Part shown: piece by piece, positions 21,595 to 29,267 of the stretch
Layout of the letters: each line of letters starts with the position of its first letter
How positions within the stretch are numbered: position 1 is the stretch's first letter
Source: Pseudonocardia sp. 73-21
GTDB taxonomy: Bacteria; Actinomycetota; Actinomycetes; Mycobacteriales; Pseudonocardiaceae
Reading direction: 5' to 3'
Assembly: GCF_001899645.1 (NCBI RefSeq)
Contig: NZ_MKVV01000096.1
Span: 37,997 to 72,078 of the forward strand
DNA length: 34,082 bases
Made by a program: the position numbers and the translations under genes
Notes under the pieces: generated by a model
Seen by the model: the letters and a program-made list of their open reading frames with translations, nothing else
Told to the model about the DNA's origin: nothing
The model's database searches: none

Positions 21595-24338
21595 GGCTCC
21601 CCACCGGCGGTCGCATCGACCGCTCCGTCACGCTGCACTTCACCTTCGACGGGGTCGGCTACACCGGGCACCCCGGGGACACCCTCGCCTCCGCGCTGCT
21701 GGCCAACGGCGTGCACCGGATCGGCACGAGCGTCAACCTCGGCCGCCCGCGGGGCGTCGTCGCGGCGTGGAGCGACGACCCGGCCGGGCTCGTGCAGGTC
21801 GAGGAGCCGTTCCCGGAGCCGATGCTGCTCGCCACCACCATCGAGCTGACGGACGGACTGGTCGCGCGCGGCATCCCCGGCCGCGGACGGCTGGCCGAGG
21901 TGCCCGACACCGCCCGCTACGACCGCCGGCACGCCCACTGCGACACCGTGGTGGTCGGCGCCGGCCCGGCGGGGCTGCTCGCCGCGCGGGAGGCGGCGCG
22001 GCGGGGGGAACGCGTGGTGCTGGTCGACGACCGACCGGACGCCGGGGGCGCGCTGCGGGGCACCGAGGAGATCGAGGGCCGACCCGCGCTCGACTGGGCG
22101 GCCGGGGTCGTCGCGGAGCTGGCCGCCACCCCCGATGTGCTGCACCTGCAGCGCACCACCGCCTTCGGCCTCTACGACGACGGCTTCGTACTCGCGCTGG
22201 AACGTCGCAACGGCGCCCGGCACCAGTCGCGCCAGCGCGTCCACCGGATCCGCGCGAAGCACGTGGTGGTCGCGACCGGCGCCCACGAGCGGCCGATCGT
22301 GTTCTGCGACAACGACCGCCCGGGGATCATGCTCGCCGGGGCCGCCCGCGAGATGCTGCACCGCTACGGCGTGCTGGCCGGGCAGCGGATCGTGGTCTTC
22401 ACCAGTGACGACGCCGCCTACGACGCCGCGGCCGACCTCGCCGCCGCAGGCGCGAGGGTCACCCTGCTCGACGCCCGCCCCGCGCAGGCTCTGCACACGG
22501 ATACGCGTCCACCGAACCCCGGTGCTCATCTGTGTGCAGAGCCCGGTGCTCATCTGTGTGCAGAGCCCGGTGCTCATCTGTGTGCAGAGCACAGCGTCGA
22601 CGTGAGGCCCGGAGCCGTCGTCGTCGGGACGGAGGGTGTCGAGCACGTCACCCACGCCGTCCTCGCCGACGGTGAGCGCCTCCCGTGCGACCTGCTGCTG
22701 GTCAGCGGCGGCTGGAACCCCACCGCCCACCTGTTCAGCCACGGCCGCGGGCCCCTCCGCTACGACGAGGCGCTCGGCGCGTTCGTGCCGGGCGAGCCGC
22801 TGGAGAACGTGACGGTCGTCGGCGCGGCCGCCGGGGAACCGGCGCCGAACCGGCTGGTGCTCTGGCGCACCCCGGGCGACCAGACGACACAGTTCGTCGA
22901 CATCGCCCGCGACGCCACCGTCGCCGACATCGCCCGCTCCGTCGGCGCCGGGATGCGCTCGGTGGAGCACATCAAGCGCTACACCACCATCGGCACCGCG
23001 CACGACCAGGGCAAGACCTCCGGCATCGTCGCCGTCGGCGTCGCGGCGGAGCTGCTGGGCGTGCCGGTCGCGTTGCTGGGCACCACGACGTTCCGCCCGC
23101 CGTACACCCCCGTCGCGTTCGCGGCGCTGGCCGGGCGCGAGCGCGGGAGGCTCTTCGATCCCGAGCGCACGACGGCCCTGCACCCCTGGCACGTCGAGGC
23201 CGGGGCGGTGTTCGAGGACGTCGGGCAATGGAAGCGGCCGCGCTACTACCCGCGCCCGGGGGAGTCCATGGACGACGCCGTGCTGCGCGAGTGCGCGGCC
23301 GTGCGCACCGGCGTCGGCATCCTCGACGGCTCGACCCTGGGCAAGATCGACGTCCAGGGTCCCGACGCGGGTGTGCTGCTGGACCGCCTGTACACCAACA
23401 TGATCAGCAACCTGGCGGTCGGCCGCGCGCGCTACGGCGTGATGTGCGGCGCCGACGGCATGGTGATCGACGACGGCACCGTGCTGCGCATCGCCGACGA
23501 CCGCTTCCTCGTGGTCACCACCACGGGCGGCGCCGCGACGATCCTCGACTGGATGGAGGAGTGGCACCAGACCGAGTGGCCCGACCTGCGTGTGCACCTC
23601 GCGTCGGTCACCGAGCAGTGGGCGGTGATCCCGGTGGTCGGGCCGCGCTCGCGCGACGTCGTGGGCGCCGTCTTCCCGGACCTCGACGCCTCGGCGGAGG
23701 CGTTCCCGTTCATGGCCTGGCGCGACACGGTCCTCGACGGCGTCCCCGTCCGGGTGGCGCGGATCAGCTTCTCCGGCGAGCTGGCGTTCGAGGTCAACGT
23801 CAGCTCCTGGTACGCCGACGCGGTGTGGCGGCGGCTGCTCGCGGCCGGCGAGCCGCACGGGATCACGCCCTACGGCACCGAGACCATGCACGTGCTGCGT
23901 GCCGAGAAGGGCTACCCGATCATCGGGCAGGACACCGACGGCACCGTCACCCCGCACGACCTCGGCCTGGGCTGGGCGGTGTCGAAGAAGAAACCCGACT
24001 TCGTCGGAAAGCGCTCCTTCACCCGCCCGTCGAACCTCGATCCGCTGCGCAAGCAGCTCGTCGGGTTGCTCCCGGTGGACGCCGCCACGAAGCTGCCCGA
24101 GGGCTCGCAGATCGTCGAGGACGCTGTCCTGCCTCCGCCGCCCGTGCCGATGCTGGGGCACGTCACGTCGAGCTACCACAGCGCCGAGCTCGGCCGACCC
24201 TTCGCGCTGGCCCTGATGAAGGCGGGACGCGCCCGCATCGGCGACGTCGTGCACGTGCCGGTCGACGGCACGCTGGTGCCCGTCGAGGTCGCCGGATCCG
24301 TGCTCGTGGACCCGGAAGGAACCCGCCGCGATGGCTGA
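21591..24338 (+). CDS. soxA: Sarcosine oxidase alpha subunit, with tandem-repeat insertion
   Basis: 915 residues from ATG 21591. N-terminal ferredoxin-like segment (FTFDGVGYTGHPGDTLASALLANG), NAD(P)/FAD domain with VVVGAGPAGLLAAREA (121-135) and a second nucleotide fold VFTSDDAAYDAAADLAAAGARVTLLDARP, then a C-terminal folate-binding GcvT domain (about 520-900; GEYAFEVN-like GELAFEVNVS, ETMHVLRAEKGYPIIGQDTDG). It binds NAD+ and tetrahydrofolate, taking the formaldehyde-level carbon released from sarcosine to methylene-THF. Unusually, residues 310-333 are three perfect copies of PGAHLCAE, placed right after the second nucleotide-binding strand, where homologues have a short helix. The frame is kept, but folding of this region is uncertain. 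Confidence 0.95.
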   Translation: MRLPTGGRIDRSVTLHFTFDGVGYTGHPGDTLASALLANGVHRIGTSVNLGRPRGVVAAWSDDPAGLVQVEEPFPEPMLLATTIELTDGLVARGIPGRGRLAEVPDTARYDRRHAHCDTVVVGAGPAGLLAAREAARRGERVVLVDDRPDAGGALRGTEEIEGRPALDWAAGVVAELAATPDVLHLQRTTAFGLYDDGFVLALERRNGARHQSRQRVHRIRAKHVVVATGAHERPIVFCDNDRPGIMLAGAAREMLHRYGVLAGQRIVVFTSDDAAYDAAADLAAAGARVTLLDARPAQALHTDTRPPNPGAHLCAEPGAHLCAEPGAHLCAEHSVDVRPGAVVVGTEGVEHVTHAVLADGERLPCDLLLVSGGWNPTAHLFSHGRGPLRYDEALGAFVPGEPLENVTVVGAAAGEPAPNRLVLWRTPGDQTTQFVDIARDATVADIARSVGAGMRSVEHIKRYTTIGTAHDQGKTSGIVAVGVAAELLGVPVALLGTTTFRPPYTPVAFAALAGRERGRLFDPERTTALHPWHVEAGAVFEDVGQWKRPRYYPRPGESMDDAVLRECAAVRTGVGILDGSTLGKIDVQGPDAGVLLDRLYTNMISNLAVGRARYGVMCGADGMVIDDGTVLRIADDRFLVVTTTGGAATILDWMEEWHQTEWPDLRVHLASVTEQWAVIPVVGPRSRDVVGAVFPDLDASAEAFPFMAWRDTVLDGVPVRVARISFSGELAFEVNVSSWYADAVWRRLLAAGEPHGITPYGTETMHVLRAEKGYPIIGQDTDGTVTPHDLGLGWAVSKKKPDFVGKRSFTRPSNLDPLRKQLVGLLPVDAATKLPEGSQIVEDAVLPPPPVPMLGHVTSSYHSAELGRPFALALMKAGRARIGDVVHVPVDGTLVPVEVAGSVLVDPEGTRRDG
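22488..22590 (+). repeat. Repeat element inside soxA: inverted arm plus three perfect 24-bp tandem copies
   Basis: Three identical 24-bp units stand head to tail at 22518-22541, 22542-22565 and 22566-22589; each begins CCCGGTGCTC and ends GTGCAGAG. Upstream, GCTCTGCACACGGAT (22488-22502) is the reverse complement, with 14 of 15 matches, of ATCTGTGTGCAGAGC found at the end of every unit (last at 22576-22590). So the block can form a long hairpin and looks like a small palindromic element with one arm multiplied. Five of eight codons per unit end in A or T, quite unlike the surrounding gene. Confidence 0.85.
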
Positions 24339-24924
24339 CACGCTGAGCCCGGTCCACCCGCTGCACGCCTGGCGGGAGGCCTTCGCGGCGCTGCCGGACG
24401 GCCTGGAGATCACCGCGGAACCGCTGGTCGCGGCCATGGACCTGCGCCTCGGCCGCGCAGCGGTGGAGGCGGTCACCGACGTGCTCGGTGCCGCCGTGCC
24501 GACGGTCCCGAACACGTGGGTGGCGACGCCGACCGGCCGGATCATCTGGCTGGGACCTGACGAGTGGCTGGTCCACAGCGACGCCCACACGCCGACGGAG
24601 CTGGAGTCGCGGCTGCGCGGGATCGTCGCCCCGGCCGGGGGCGCCGCGGTGGACGTCTCCGCCCAGCGCACCGGGCTGCGGCTGGCCGGGCCACTGGTCC
24701 GGGAGCTGCTGGCCCTGGGCTGCTCGCTCGACCTGCACCCCTCGGTGTTCCCGCCCGGCGCCTGTGCGCAGACCACCGTCGGTCAGGTCGGCGTGGTCCT
24801 CGCCGCCGCCCGTGCCGATACCGACGACGCCTTCCACCTCCTGGTCCGGCCGTCGTTCGCCGGCCACCTCGCCGCCTGGCTGCTCGACGCGGCCATCGAG
24901 TTCACCCCCGAGGAGCAGCAATGA
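24331..24924 (+). CDS. soxG: Sarcosine oxidase gamma subunit
   Basis: 197 residues from ATG 24331, overlapping the end of soxA by 8 nt in another frame. The gamma subunit is a GcvT-like fold without folate chemistry. Recognisable pieces: DLRLGRAAVEAV, VPNTWVATPTGRIIWLGPDEWLVHS, AVDVSAQRTGLRLAGPLVRELLALGCSLDLHPSVFPPGACAQTTVGQVGVVL and FHLLVRPSFAGHLAAWLLDAAIEF, the standard order in SoxG. Length is normal. Its stop overlaps the start of the next gene as ATGA, so all genes of the operon are coupled. It helps hold the heterotetramer together. Confidence 0.92.
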   Translation: MADTLSPVHPLHAWREAFAALPDGLEITAEPLVAAMDLRLGRAAVEAVTDVLGAAVPTVPNTWVATPTGRIIWLGPDEWLVHSDAHTPTELESRLRGIVAPAGGAAVDVSAQRTGLRLAGPLVRELLALGCSLDLHPSVFPPGACAQTTVGQVGVVLAAARADTDDAFHLLVRPSFAGHLAAWLLDAAIEFTPEEQQ

Positions 24925-27371
24925 CCTCCCCCCGCGTCGTCATCATCGGAGCCGGGATCGTCGGCACCAACCTCGCCGACGAGCTCACCGCCCGCGGCTG
25001 GGACCAGGTCACCGTCCTCGACCAGGGCCCGCTCCCGCTCACCGGCGGTTCCAGCTCGCACGCGCCCGGTCTCGTGTTCCAGACCAACCCGTCCAAGACG
25101 ATGGCGGAGTTCGCCCGCTACACCGTGGAGAAGTTCCTGGACCTCGACGTCGACGGCGCGTGGTGCTTCAACCAGGTCGGCGGCCTGGAGGTCGCCACCA
25201 CGCCGGAACGGCTCGCCGACCTGCACCGACGGCAGGGCTGGGCCACGTCCTGGGGGATCCCGGGCGAGGTGGTCTCCCCCGAGGAGTGCGTGCGGCTGCA
25301 CCCGCTGCTGGACGCCGAGCAGGTCCTCGGTGGCCTCCACACGCCCACCGACGGGCTGGCCAGGGCCGCCCGCGCGGTGGTGGCGCTGGCGCGGCGGGCG
25401 CAGTCGCGCGGCGCCGTGTTCCGGGGCTCGACACGTGTCACGGGCATCGCGCAGGCCGGCGGCCGGGTCACCGGCGTGCAGACCGACCAGGGCGAGATCC
25501 CCGCCGACGTCGTCGTCTCGTGCGCGGGGTTCTGGGGCCCGGCGGTGGGGGAGATGGTCGGGATGGCCGTGCCGTTGCTGCCGCTGGCGCACCAGTACGT
25601 GCGCACCGGGCAGGTCGCCGCGTTGGCCGGCGGCGCCGACGAGGCGGTCGAGGCGCGGTTGCCGATCCTGCGCCACCAGGACCAGGACCTCTACTACCGC
25701 GAGCACGCCGACCGGCTCGGCATCGGCTCGTACTCGCACCGGCCCATGCCCGTCTCGCTCTCCGGTCTGGACGAGGACGGTGAGATCACCGCCGCGGCCA
25801 TGCCGTCGATGCTCCCGTTCACCGAGGAGGACTTCGCCCCGGCCTGGGAGCAGAGCCGGCTGCTGCTGCCGTCGCTGCGCACCGCGAAGATCGACACCGG
25901 GTTCAACGGCGTCTTCTCCTTCACTCCCGACGGCGGCCCGCTGATCGGCGAGTCGCCCGACGTCGCCGGGTTCTGGATCGCCGAGGCCGTCTGGGTCACG
26001 CACTCCGCCGGCGTCGCCCGCGCCGTCGCGCAGCTGCTGGTGGACGGGCGCAGCGAGATCGACCTCCACGGCTGCGACGTGCACCGCTTCGAGGAGGTGC
26101 AGCTCGCGCCCGGGTACGTCCACGAGACGGCGCAGCAGAACTTCGTCGAGGTCTACGACATCCTCCACCCGCTCGACCCCAAGCTCTCCCCGCGCGACCT
26201 GCGCGTCAGCCCCTTCCACGCCCGGCAGAAAGAGCTCGGTGCGGTGTTCCTGGAGGCCGCGGGCTGGGAGCGGCCGCACTGGTACGAGGCCAACGCTCCG
26301 CTGGTGGACCAGCTGCCCGACGCGTGGCGGCCCCCGGCCCGCGACGCCTGGTCGGCGAAGTTCCACTCGCCGATCGCCGCCGCCGAGGCCTGGCGCACCC
26401 GCGAGGGCGTGGCCCTCTACGACATGACGCCGCTCAAGCGCCTGGAGATCACCGGCCCGGGCGCGGTCGGCCTGCTCGACCGCCTCACCACGGGGAAGAT
26501 GGACAAGTCGGTGGGCTCGGTGACCTACACCCTCGCCCTCGACGACGCCGGTGGCGTCCGCAGCGACCTGACGGTGGCCCGCCTCGGTGTCGACCGGTTC
26601 CAGGTGGGCGCCAACGGCAACCTGGACCTGGACCACTTCCAGCGGGAGGCAGGGGACGACGTGCAGGTGCGCGACAGCACCGGCGGCACCTGCTGCATCG
26701 GCGTCTGGGGCCCGCTGGCCCGCGACCTCGTCCAGCCGCTGACCAGCGACGACTTCTCCCACGAGGGGCTGAAGTACTTCCGCGGCCGCTCCGCCCACAT
26801 CAGCGGGGTTCCGGTCACCGCGCTGCGACTGTCCTATGTCGGCGAGCTCGGCTGGGAGATCTACACCAGCGCCGAGTACGGGCAACGGCTCTGGGATGTG
26901 CTCTGGGCGGCCGGGCAGCCGCTGGGCGTGATCGCGGCCGGGCGCGCGGCGTTCAACAGCCTGCGCATCGAGAAGGGCTACCGCTCCTGGGGCCACGACA
27001 TGACCACCGAGCACAACCCCTACGAGGCCGGCCTCGGCTTCGCGGTGCGGCCGGGGGAGTACACGGGCAGCGCGGCCCTCGCCGGCATCTCCGACGAGAC
27101 GGTGACGCGCCGGCTGAGCACCCTGACGGTCGACGACGGGACGTCGGTGGTGCTGGGCCACGAGCCGGTGTACCTCGACGGCGCACCGGCCGGTTACGTG
27201 ACGAGTGCGGCGTTCGGCCACACGGTGGGCCGCCCGATCGCCTACGCCTGGCTCCCCGCCGCCGCGGTGCCCGGCACACCGGTGGAGATCGCGTACTTCG
27301 ACCGGAGGATCGCGGGCACGGTCGCGCCCGACGTGCTGGTGGACCCGGAGATGGCCCGCATCCGCCGGTGA
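24921..27371 (+). CDS. FAD-dependent oxidoreductase/GcvT fusion, dimethylglycine dehydrogenase-like
   Basis: 816 residues from ATG 24921. Residues 1-400 form a glycine-oxidase-type FAD domain: VVIIGAGIVGTNLADEL (6-22), and GGSSSHAPGLVFQ with His47 at the position of covalent FAD attachment in dimethylglycine oxidase/dehydrogenase. A linker follows (YDILHPLDPKLSPRDLRVSPFHARQ), then a GcvT folate domain (about 470-816: RKEGVALYDMTPLKRLEITGPGA-like, YVGELGWEIYTSAEYG, NSLRIEKGYRSWGHDMTTEHNPYEAGLGF). It should remove an N-methyl group from dimethylglycine or a related amine and load it on tetrahydrofolate. Joined to soxBDAG it completes a betaine-to-glycine demethylation route. Sarcosine dehydrogenase is the main alternative. 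Confidence 0.9.
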   Translation: MTSPRVVIIGAGIVGTNLADELTARGWDQVTVLDQGPLPLTGGSSSHAPGLVFQTNPSKTMAEFARYTVEKFLDLDVDGAWCFNQVGGLEVATTPERLADLHRRQGWATSWGIPGEVVSPEECVRLHPLLDAEQVLGGLHTPTDGLARAARAVVALARRAQSRGAVFRGSTRVTGIAQAGGRVTGVQTDQGEIPADVVVSCAGFWGPAVGEMVGMAVPLLPLAHQYVRTGQVAALAGGADEAVEARLPILRHQDQDLYYREHADRLGIGSYSHRPMPVSLSGLDEDGEITAAAMPSMLPFTEEDFAPAWEQSRLLLPSLRTAKIDTGFNGVFSFTPDGGPLIGESPDVAGFWIAEAVWVTHSAGVARAVAQLLVDGRSEIDLHGCDVHRFEEVQLAPGYVHETAQQNFVEVYDILHPLDPKLSPRDLRVSPFHARQKELGAVFLEAAGWERPHWYEANAPLVDQLPDAWRPPARDAWSAKFHSPIAAAEAWRTREGVALYDMTPLKRLEITGPGAVGLLDRLTTGKMDKSVGSVTYTLALDDAGGVRSDLTVARLGVDRFQVGANGNLDLDHFQREAGDDVQVRDSTGGTCCIGVWGPLARDLVQPLTSDDFSHEGLKYFRGRSAHISGVPVTALRLSYVGELGWEIYTSAEYGQRLWDVLWAAGQPLGVIAAGRAAFNSLRIEKGYRSWGHDMTTEHNPYEAGLGFAVRPGEYTGSAALAGISDETVTRRLSTLTVDDGTSVVLGHEPVYLDGAPAGYVTSAAFGHTVGRPIAYAWLPAAAVPGTPVEIAYFDRRIAGTVAPDVLVDPEMARIRR

Positions 27372-27544
27372 CCGGCCGGGGTGTCCCGCGCCCGACCGCC
27401 GTTCCGGGACGCCGTTGCGGGACGCGGAGCGGTGCCGGGCAGGGGCGCTGTCCCCAACCGGCGATCACGCCGCCCGCCCCACCTCGTGATCGTCGTCCGG
27501 GGACCGGGTGCCGCACACCGGGTCCGGCCGACGGTGATCATGGC
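27372..27544. terminator. Convergent intergenic region with candidate hairpins
   Basis: Between the stop of the sox operon and the stop of the convergent GntR gene. CGATCACG (27462-27469) and CGTGATCG (27485-27492) form a perfect 8-bp inverted repeat with a 15-nt loop; a second, imperfect GC-rich repeat (GGACCGGGTG.. CACCGGGTCC) lies at about 27497-27521. Either could stop transcripts from both sides. No gene is seen here. Confidence 0.4.
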
Positions 27545-28198
27545 CTACAGCAGCGCGCGGATGGCCTTCTCGAAGCCGACGACGTGGTCGCGGGAGAGCT
27601 GTTCGGCCACCGCGGCGTCGCCCGCGGCCACCGCCCGCAGGAGCCCCGCGTGCTCGCCGACGTGCTTGTCGAAGTCGGTCATCCGGTCCAGGAACAGGCA
27701 GAAGATGCGGGTGGCCAGGTTGTCGTAGCGCACCAGGGTGTCGGCGAGGTGGGGGTTGCCGGCCGCGAGGTAGATCGTGCGGTGCACGCGCAGGTCCCAG
27801 CGCATCAGCTCGGTGCGGCCCATCCCGCGGACGTCGAGGGTCTCGGTGCGGTCGGCCAGCTCGGCGAGCTCCGCACGCACCGCCCCGGTCGCCCCCTCCG
27901 CCGCCCGCCGCGCGGCCAGCGGTTCGAGCTGCACGCGGATGTCGGAGATGTGGGCGAGGTCGGTGATGTCCACGCCCGTGGCGAACGTGCCGCGCCGCGG
28001 GTACGACACCACCAGCCGGTCGCTCTCCAGCCGTTTGAGCGCCTCGCGGACCGGCGTGCGCCCGATCCCCAGCGACGCCACGAGCGCGACGTCGTCGATC
28101 GCGGCCAGCGGCGGGATGTCGAGCATGATCAGCCGGTCCTGGATCGCCGTGTACGCCTGCTCGGCCAGGGAGGTCGGCGGGGCGAGGTCGGTGGTCAC
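27545..28198 (-). CDS. GntR family regulator, FCD type
   Basis: 217 residues from GTG 28198. N-terminal winged HTH (SLAEQAYTAIQDRLIML.. IDDVALVASLGIGRTPVREALKRLESDRLVVSYPRRGTFA, 10-74) and an all-helical FCD domain (80-210). The FCD metal ligands are all visible: Asp135 and His139 (D-x3-H in RWDLRVHR), His183 (GEHAGLL) and His205 (SRDHV). FCD regulators bind carboxylates or metals. It faces the sox operon tail to tail and is the only regulator near it, so it probably controls the 20076-20097 palindrome and senses an N-methyl glycine or product (inference). TATGAT stands 6 nt before the start. Confidence 0.92.
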   Translation of the reverse strand: MTTDLAPPTSLAEQAYTAIQDRLIMLDIPPLAAIDDVALVASLGIGRTPVREALKRLESDRLVVSYPRRGTFATGVDITDLAHISDIRVQLEPLAARRAAEGATGAVRAELAELADRTETLDVRGMGRTELMRWDLRVHRTIYLAAGNPHLADTLVRYDNLATRIFCLFLDRMTDFDKHVGEHAGLLRAVAAGDAAVAEQLSRDHVVGFEKAIRALL

Positions 28199-28243
28199 CT
28201 CGGAATCATAGGTGTTGGCCGATAGATATATGAGTCATCGGCC
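28199..28243 (-). promoter_or_regulatory. gntR promoter with inverted repeat
   Basis: Minus strand: TATGAT (28210-28205) is 6 nt before GTG 28198, leaderless type. Upstream GGCCGAT (28217-28223) and ATCGGCC (28237-28243) are 7-bp arms around an AT-rich 13-nt centre. The segment ATAGATATATGAGT (28222-28235) matches 10 of 14 bases of ACTGGTATATCAGT in the sox palindrome (20080-20093), hinting at autoregulation. The right arm overlaps the crotonase stop. Confidence 0.45.
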
Positions 28244-29020
28244 CAGGAATCGCGCCGCGCGCTTCTCCGCGAACGCGGCCCGGCCCTCGGCGTAGTCGTG
28301 GGTGCCGCCGTTCTCCTGCTGCAGGGTGGCCTCCAGCTCGAGCTGCTCGGCCAGGTGTCGTTGCGCGACGGCGTGCAACGCCCGTTTCGCGCCCGCCAGC
28401 GCGACCGTCGGCCCGGCCGCGAGCCGCCCGGCCAGGGCGCGCGCCGCCGCGGGCAGCTCCGCGGCCGGGTGCACGGCGTTGATCAGTCCCCAGTCGAGTG
28501 CCGTCGACGCCGGGAGCTTCTCACCCAGCATGCACAGCTGTGCGGCGCGGGCCAGCCCGACGCGCTCGGCGAGGAACGCCGTCGCACCCGCGTCCGGCAT
28601 CACGCCGATCCGGACGAACGCCAGCAGGAGGTAGGCGTCGTCGGCGGCGATCACGACGTCGCACGCCAGCGCCAGCGACACCCCCAGGCCTGCGCACGCC
28701 CCGTGCACGGCGGCGACGCACGGTTTCGGGGCGGCCCGCAGCGCCAGGATGACCGGGTTGTAGATCTCGCGCAGGCGCGTCGAGAGGTCCGGGACGCCGT
28801 CGGGGGTGAGCTCGCGCGCGTCCTTCACGTCGGCGCCCGCGCAGAACGCCCGGCCCGCCCCGGTTACCAGGATCGCCCGCACCGCCTGGTCGGCCGATGC
28901 CGCCCGCACGACGTCCAGCAGCTCGCGTCCCATCGCCGGGGTCCAGGCGTTGAGGGCCTCGGGCCGGTGCAGCTCGATGTGGCCGACACTGTCGGTGACG
29001 GCGTAGCGGATGTCGGACAC
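28235..29020 (-). CDS. Enoyl-CoA hydratase/isomerase family protein (PaaG-like)
   Basis: 261 residues from GTG 29020 with AAGGAGG close upstream. Crotonase pattern: GHIELHRPEALNAWTPAMG, GAGRAFCAGADVKDA (oxyanion loop), VAAVHGACAGLGVSLALACD. The two hydratase glutamates are missing (Ser115 and Phe135), while RIGVMPDAGAT keeps Asp143, the residue used by PaaG and delta3-delta2 enoyl-CoA isomerases. Isomerase activity is therefore more likely than hydration. It is divergent from a decayed thiolase and an acyl-CoA ligase, so it probably belongs to the same former fatty or aromatic acid degradation cluster. Its stop lies next to the gntR promoter. Confidence 0.88.
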   Translation of the reverse strand: MSDIRYAVTDSVGHIELHRPEALNAWTPAMGRELLDVVRAASADQAVRAILVTGAGRAFCAGADVKDARELTPDGVPDLSTRLREIYNPVILALRAAPKPCVAAVHGACAGLGVSLALACDVVIAADDAYLLLAFVRIGVMPDAGATAFLAERVGLARAAQLCMLGEKLPASTALDWGLINAVHPAAELPAAARALAGRLAAGPTVALAGAKRALHAVAQRHLAEQLELEATLQQENGGTHDYAEGRAAFAEKRAARFLGR

Positions 29021-29078
29021 GGGCCCTCCTTGACAGGCGTCCCCCGGAGTTTAGTCTCACTTCAAAACGGGAGGCATC
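29021..29078. promoter_or_regulatory. Divergent promoter region, crotonase and thiolase relic/ligase
   Basis: Only 58 nt. Minus strand: TAAACT (29053-29048) as -10 and AAGGAGG (29031-29025) as ribosome site for GTG 29020. Plus strand: TTTAGT or TAGTCT (29050-29057) as -10 and GGGAGG (29069-29074) for ATG 29079. The two -10 elements overlap, so the promoters are likely mutually exclusive. The region is AT-rich around TTCAAAAC. Confidence 0.45.
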
Positions 29079-29267
29079 ATGGGCGAGGCCTACATCGTCG
29101 ACCCCGACGGCGGCGCGATCGCGCTATGCCGTCCGCTCGGCGCCACCGGCGCGCGGTCGATGACCACGATGCCGCACGAGCTGGAGCGCACCGGCGGCCG
29201 CTACGGCCTCCGGACCATGTGCGAGGGTGGCGGCCAGGCCAACGTGACGATCATCGAGAGGCTGTAG
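29079..29267 (+). pseudogene. Acetyl-CoA acyltransferase (thiolase) collapsed by internal deletion
   Basis: A 62-codon open frame with a ribosome site. Its first 8 residues, MGEAYIVD, are the typical thiolase N-terminus (normally followed by AVRTP). Residues 9-62 (PDGGAIALCRPLGATGAR.. HELERTGGRYGLRTMCEGGGQANVTIIERL) are the thiolase C-terminus. Some 320 residues between them, including the nucleophilic Cys, are missing, yet the frame is kept. The catalytic GHPLG is changed to CRPLG, so His is lost; the second Cys (CEGGGQA) remains. The stop touches the ATG of the next ligase (TAGATG), so the small frame may persist because it feeds ribosomes into that gene. It cannot act as a thiolase. Confidence 0.82.

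Noticed and set aside
22518..22589. Tandem repeats considered as a CRISPR array or assembly artefact
   Set aside because: The units are contiguous with no spacers and only three copies, so it is not a CRISPR. The inverted flanking copy and retained frame make a pure assembly artefact less likely, although long reads should confirm copy number.
21576..24776. Very long open frame on the minus strand across soxA/soxG (over 1000 codons), and similar long frames opposite other genes
   Set aside because: High GC leaves few stop codons in the antisense frames. The translations are Arg/Gly/His-rich and match no family, while the plus strand encodes clear Sox subunits.
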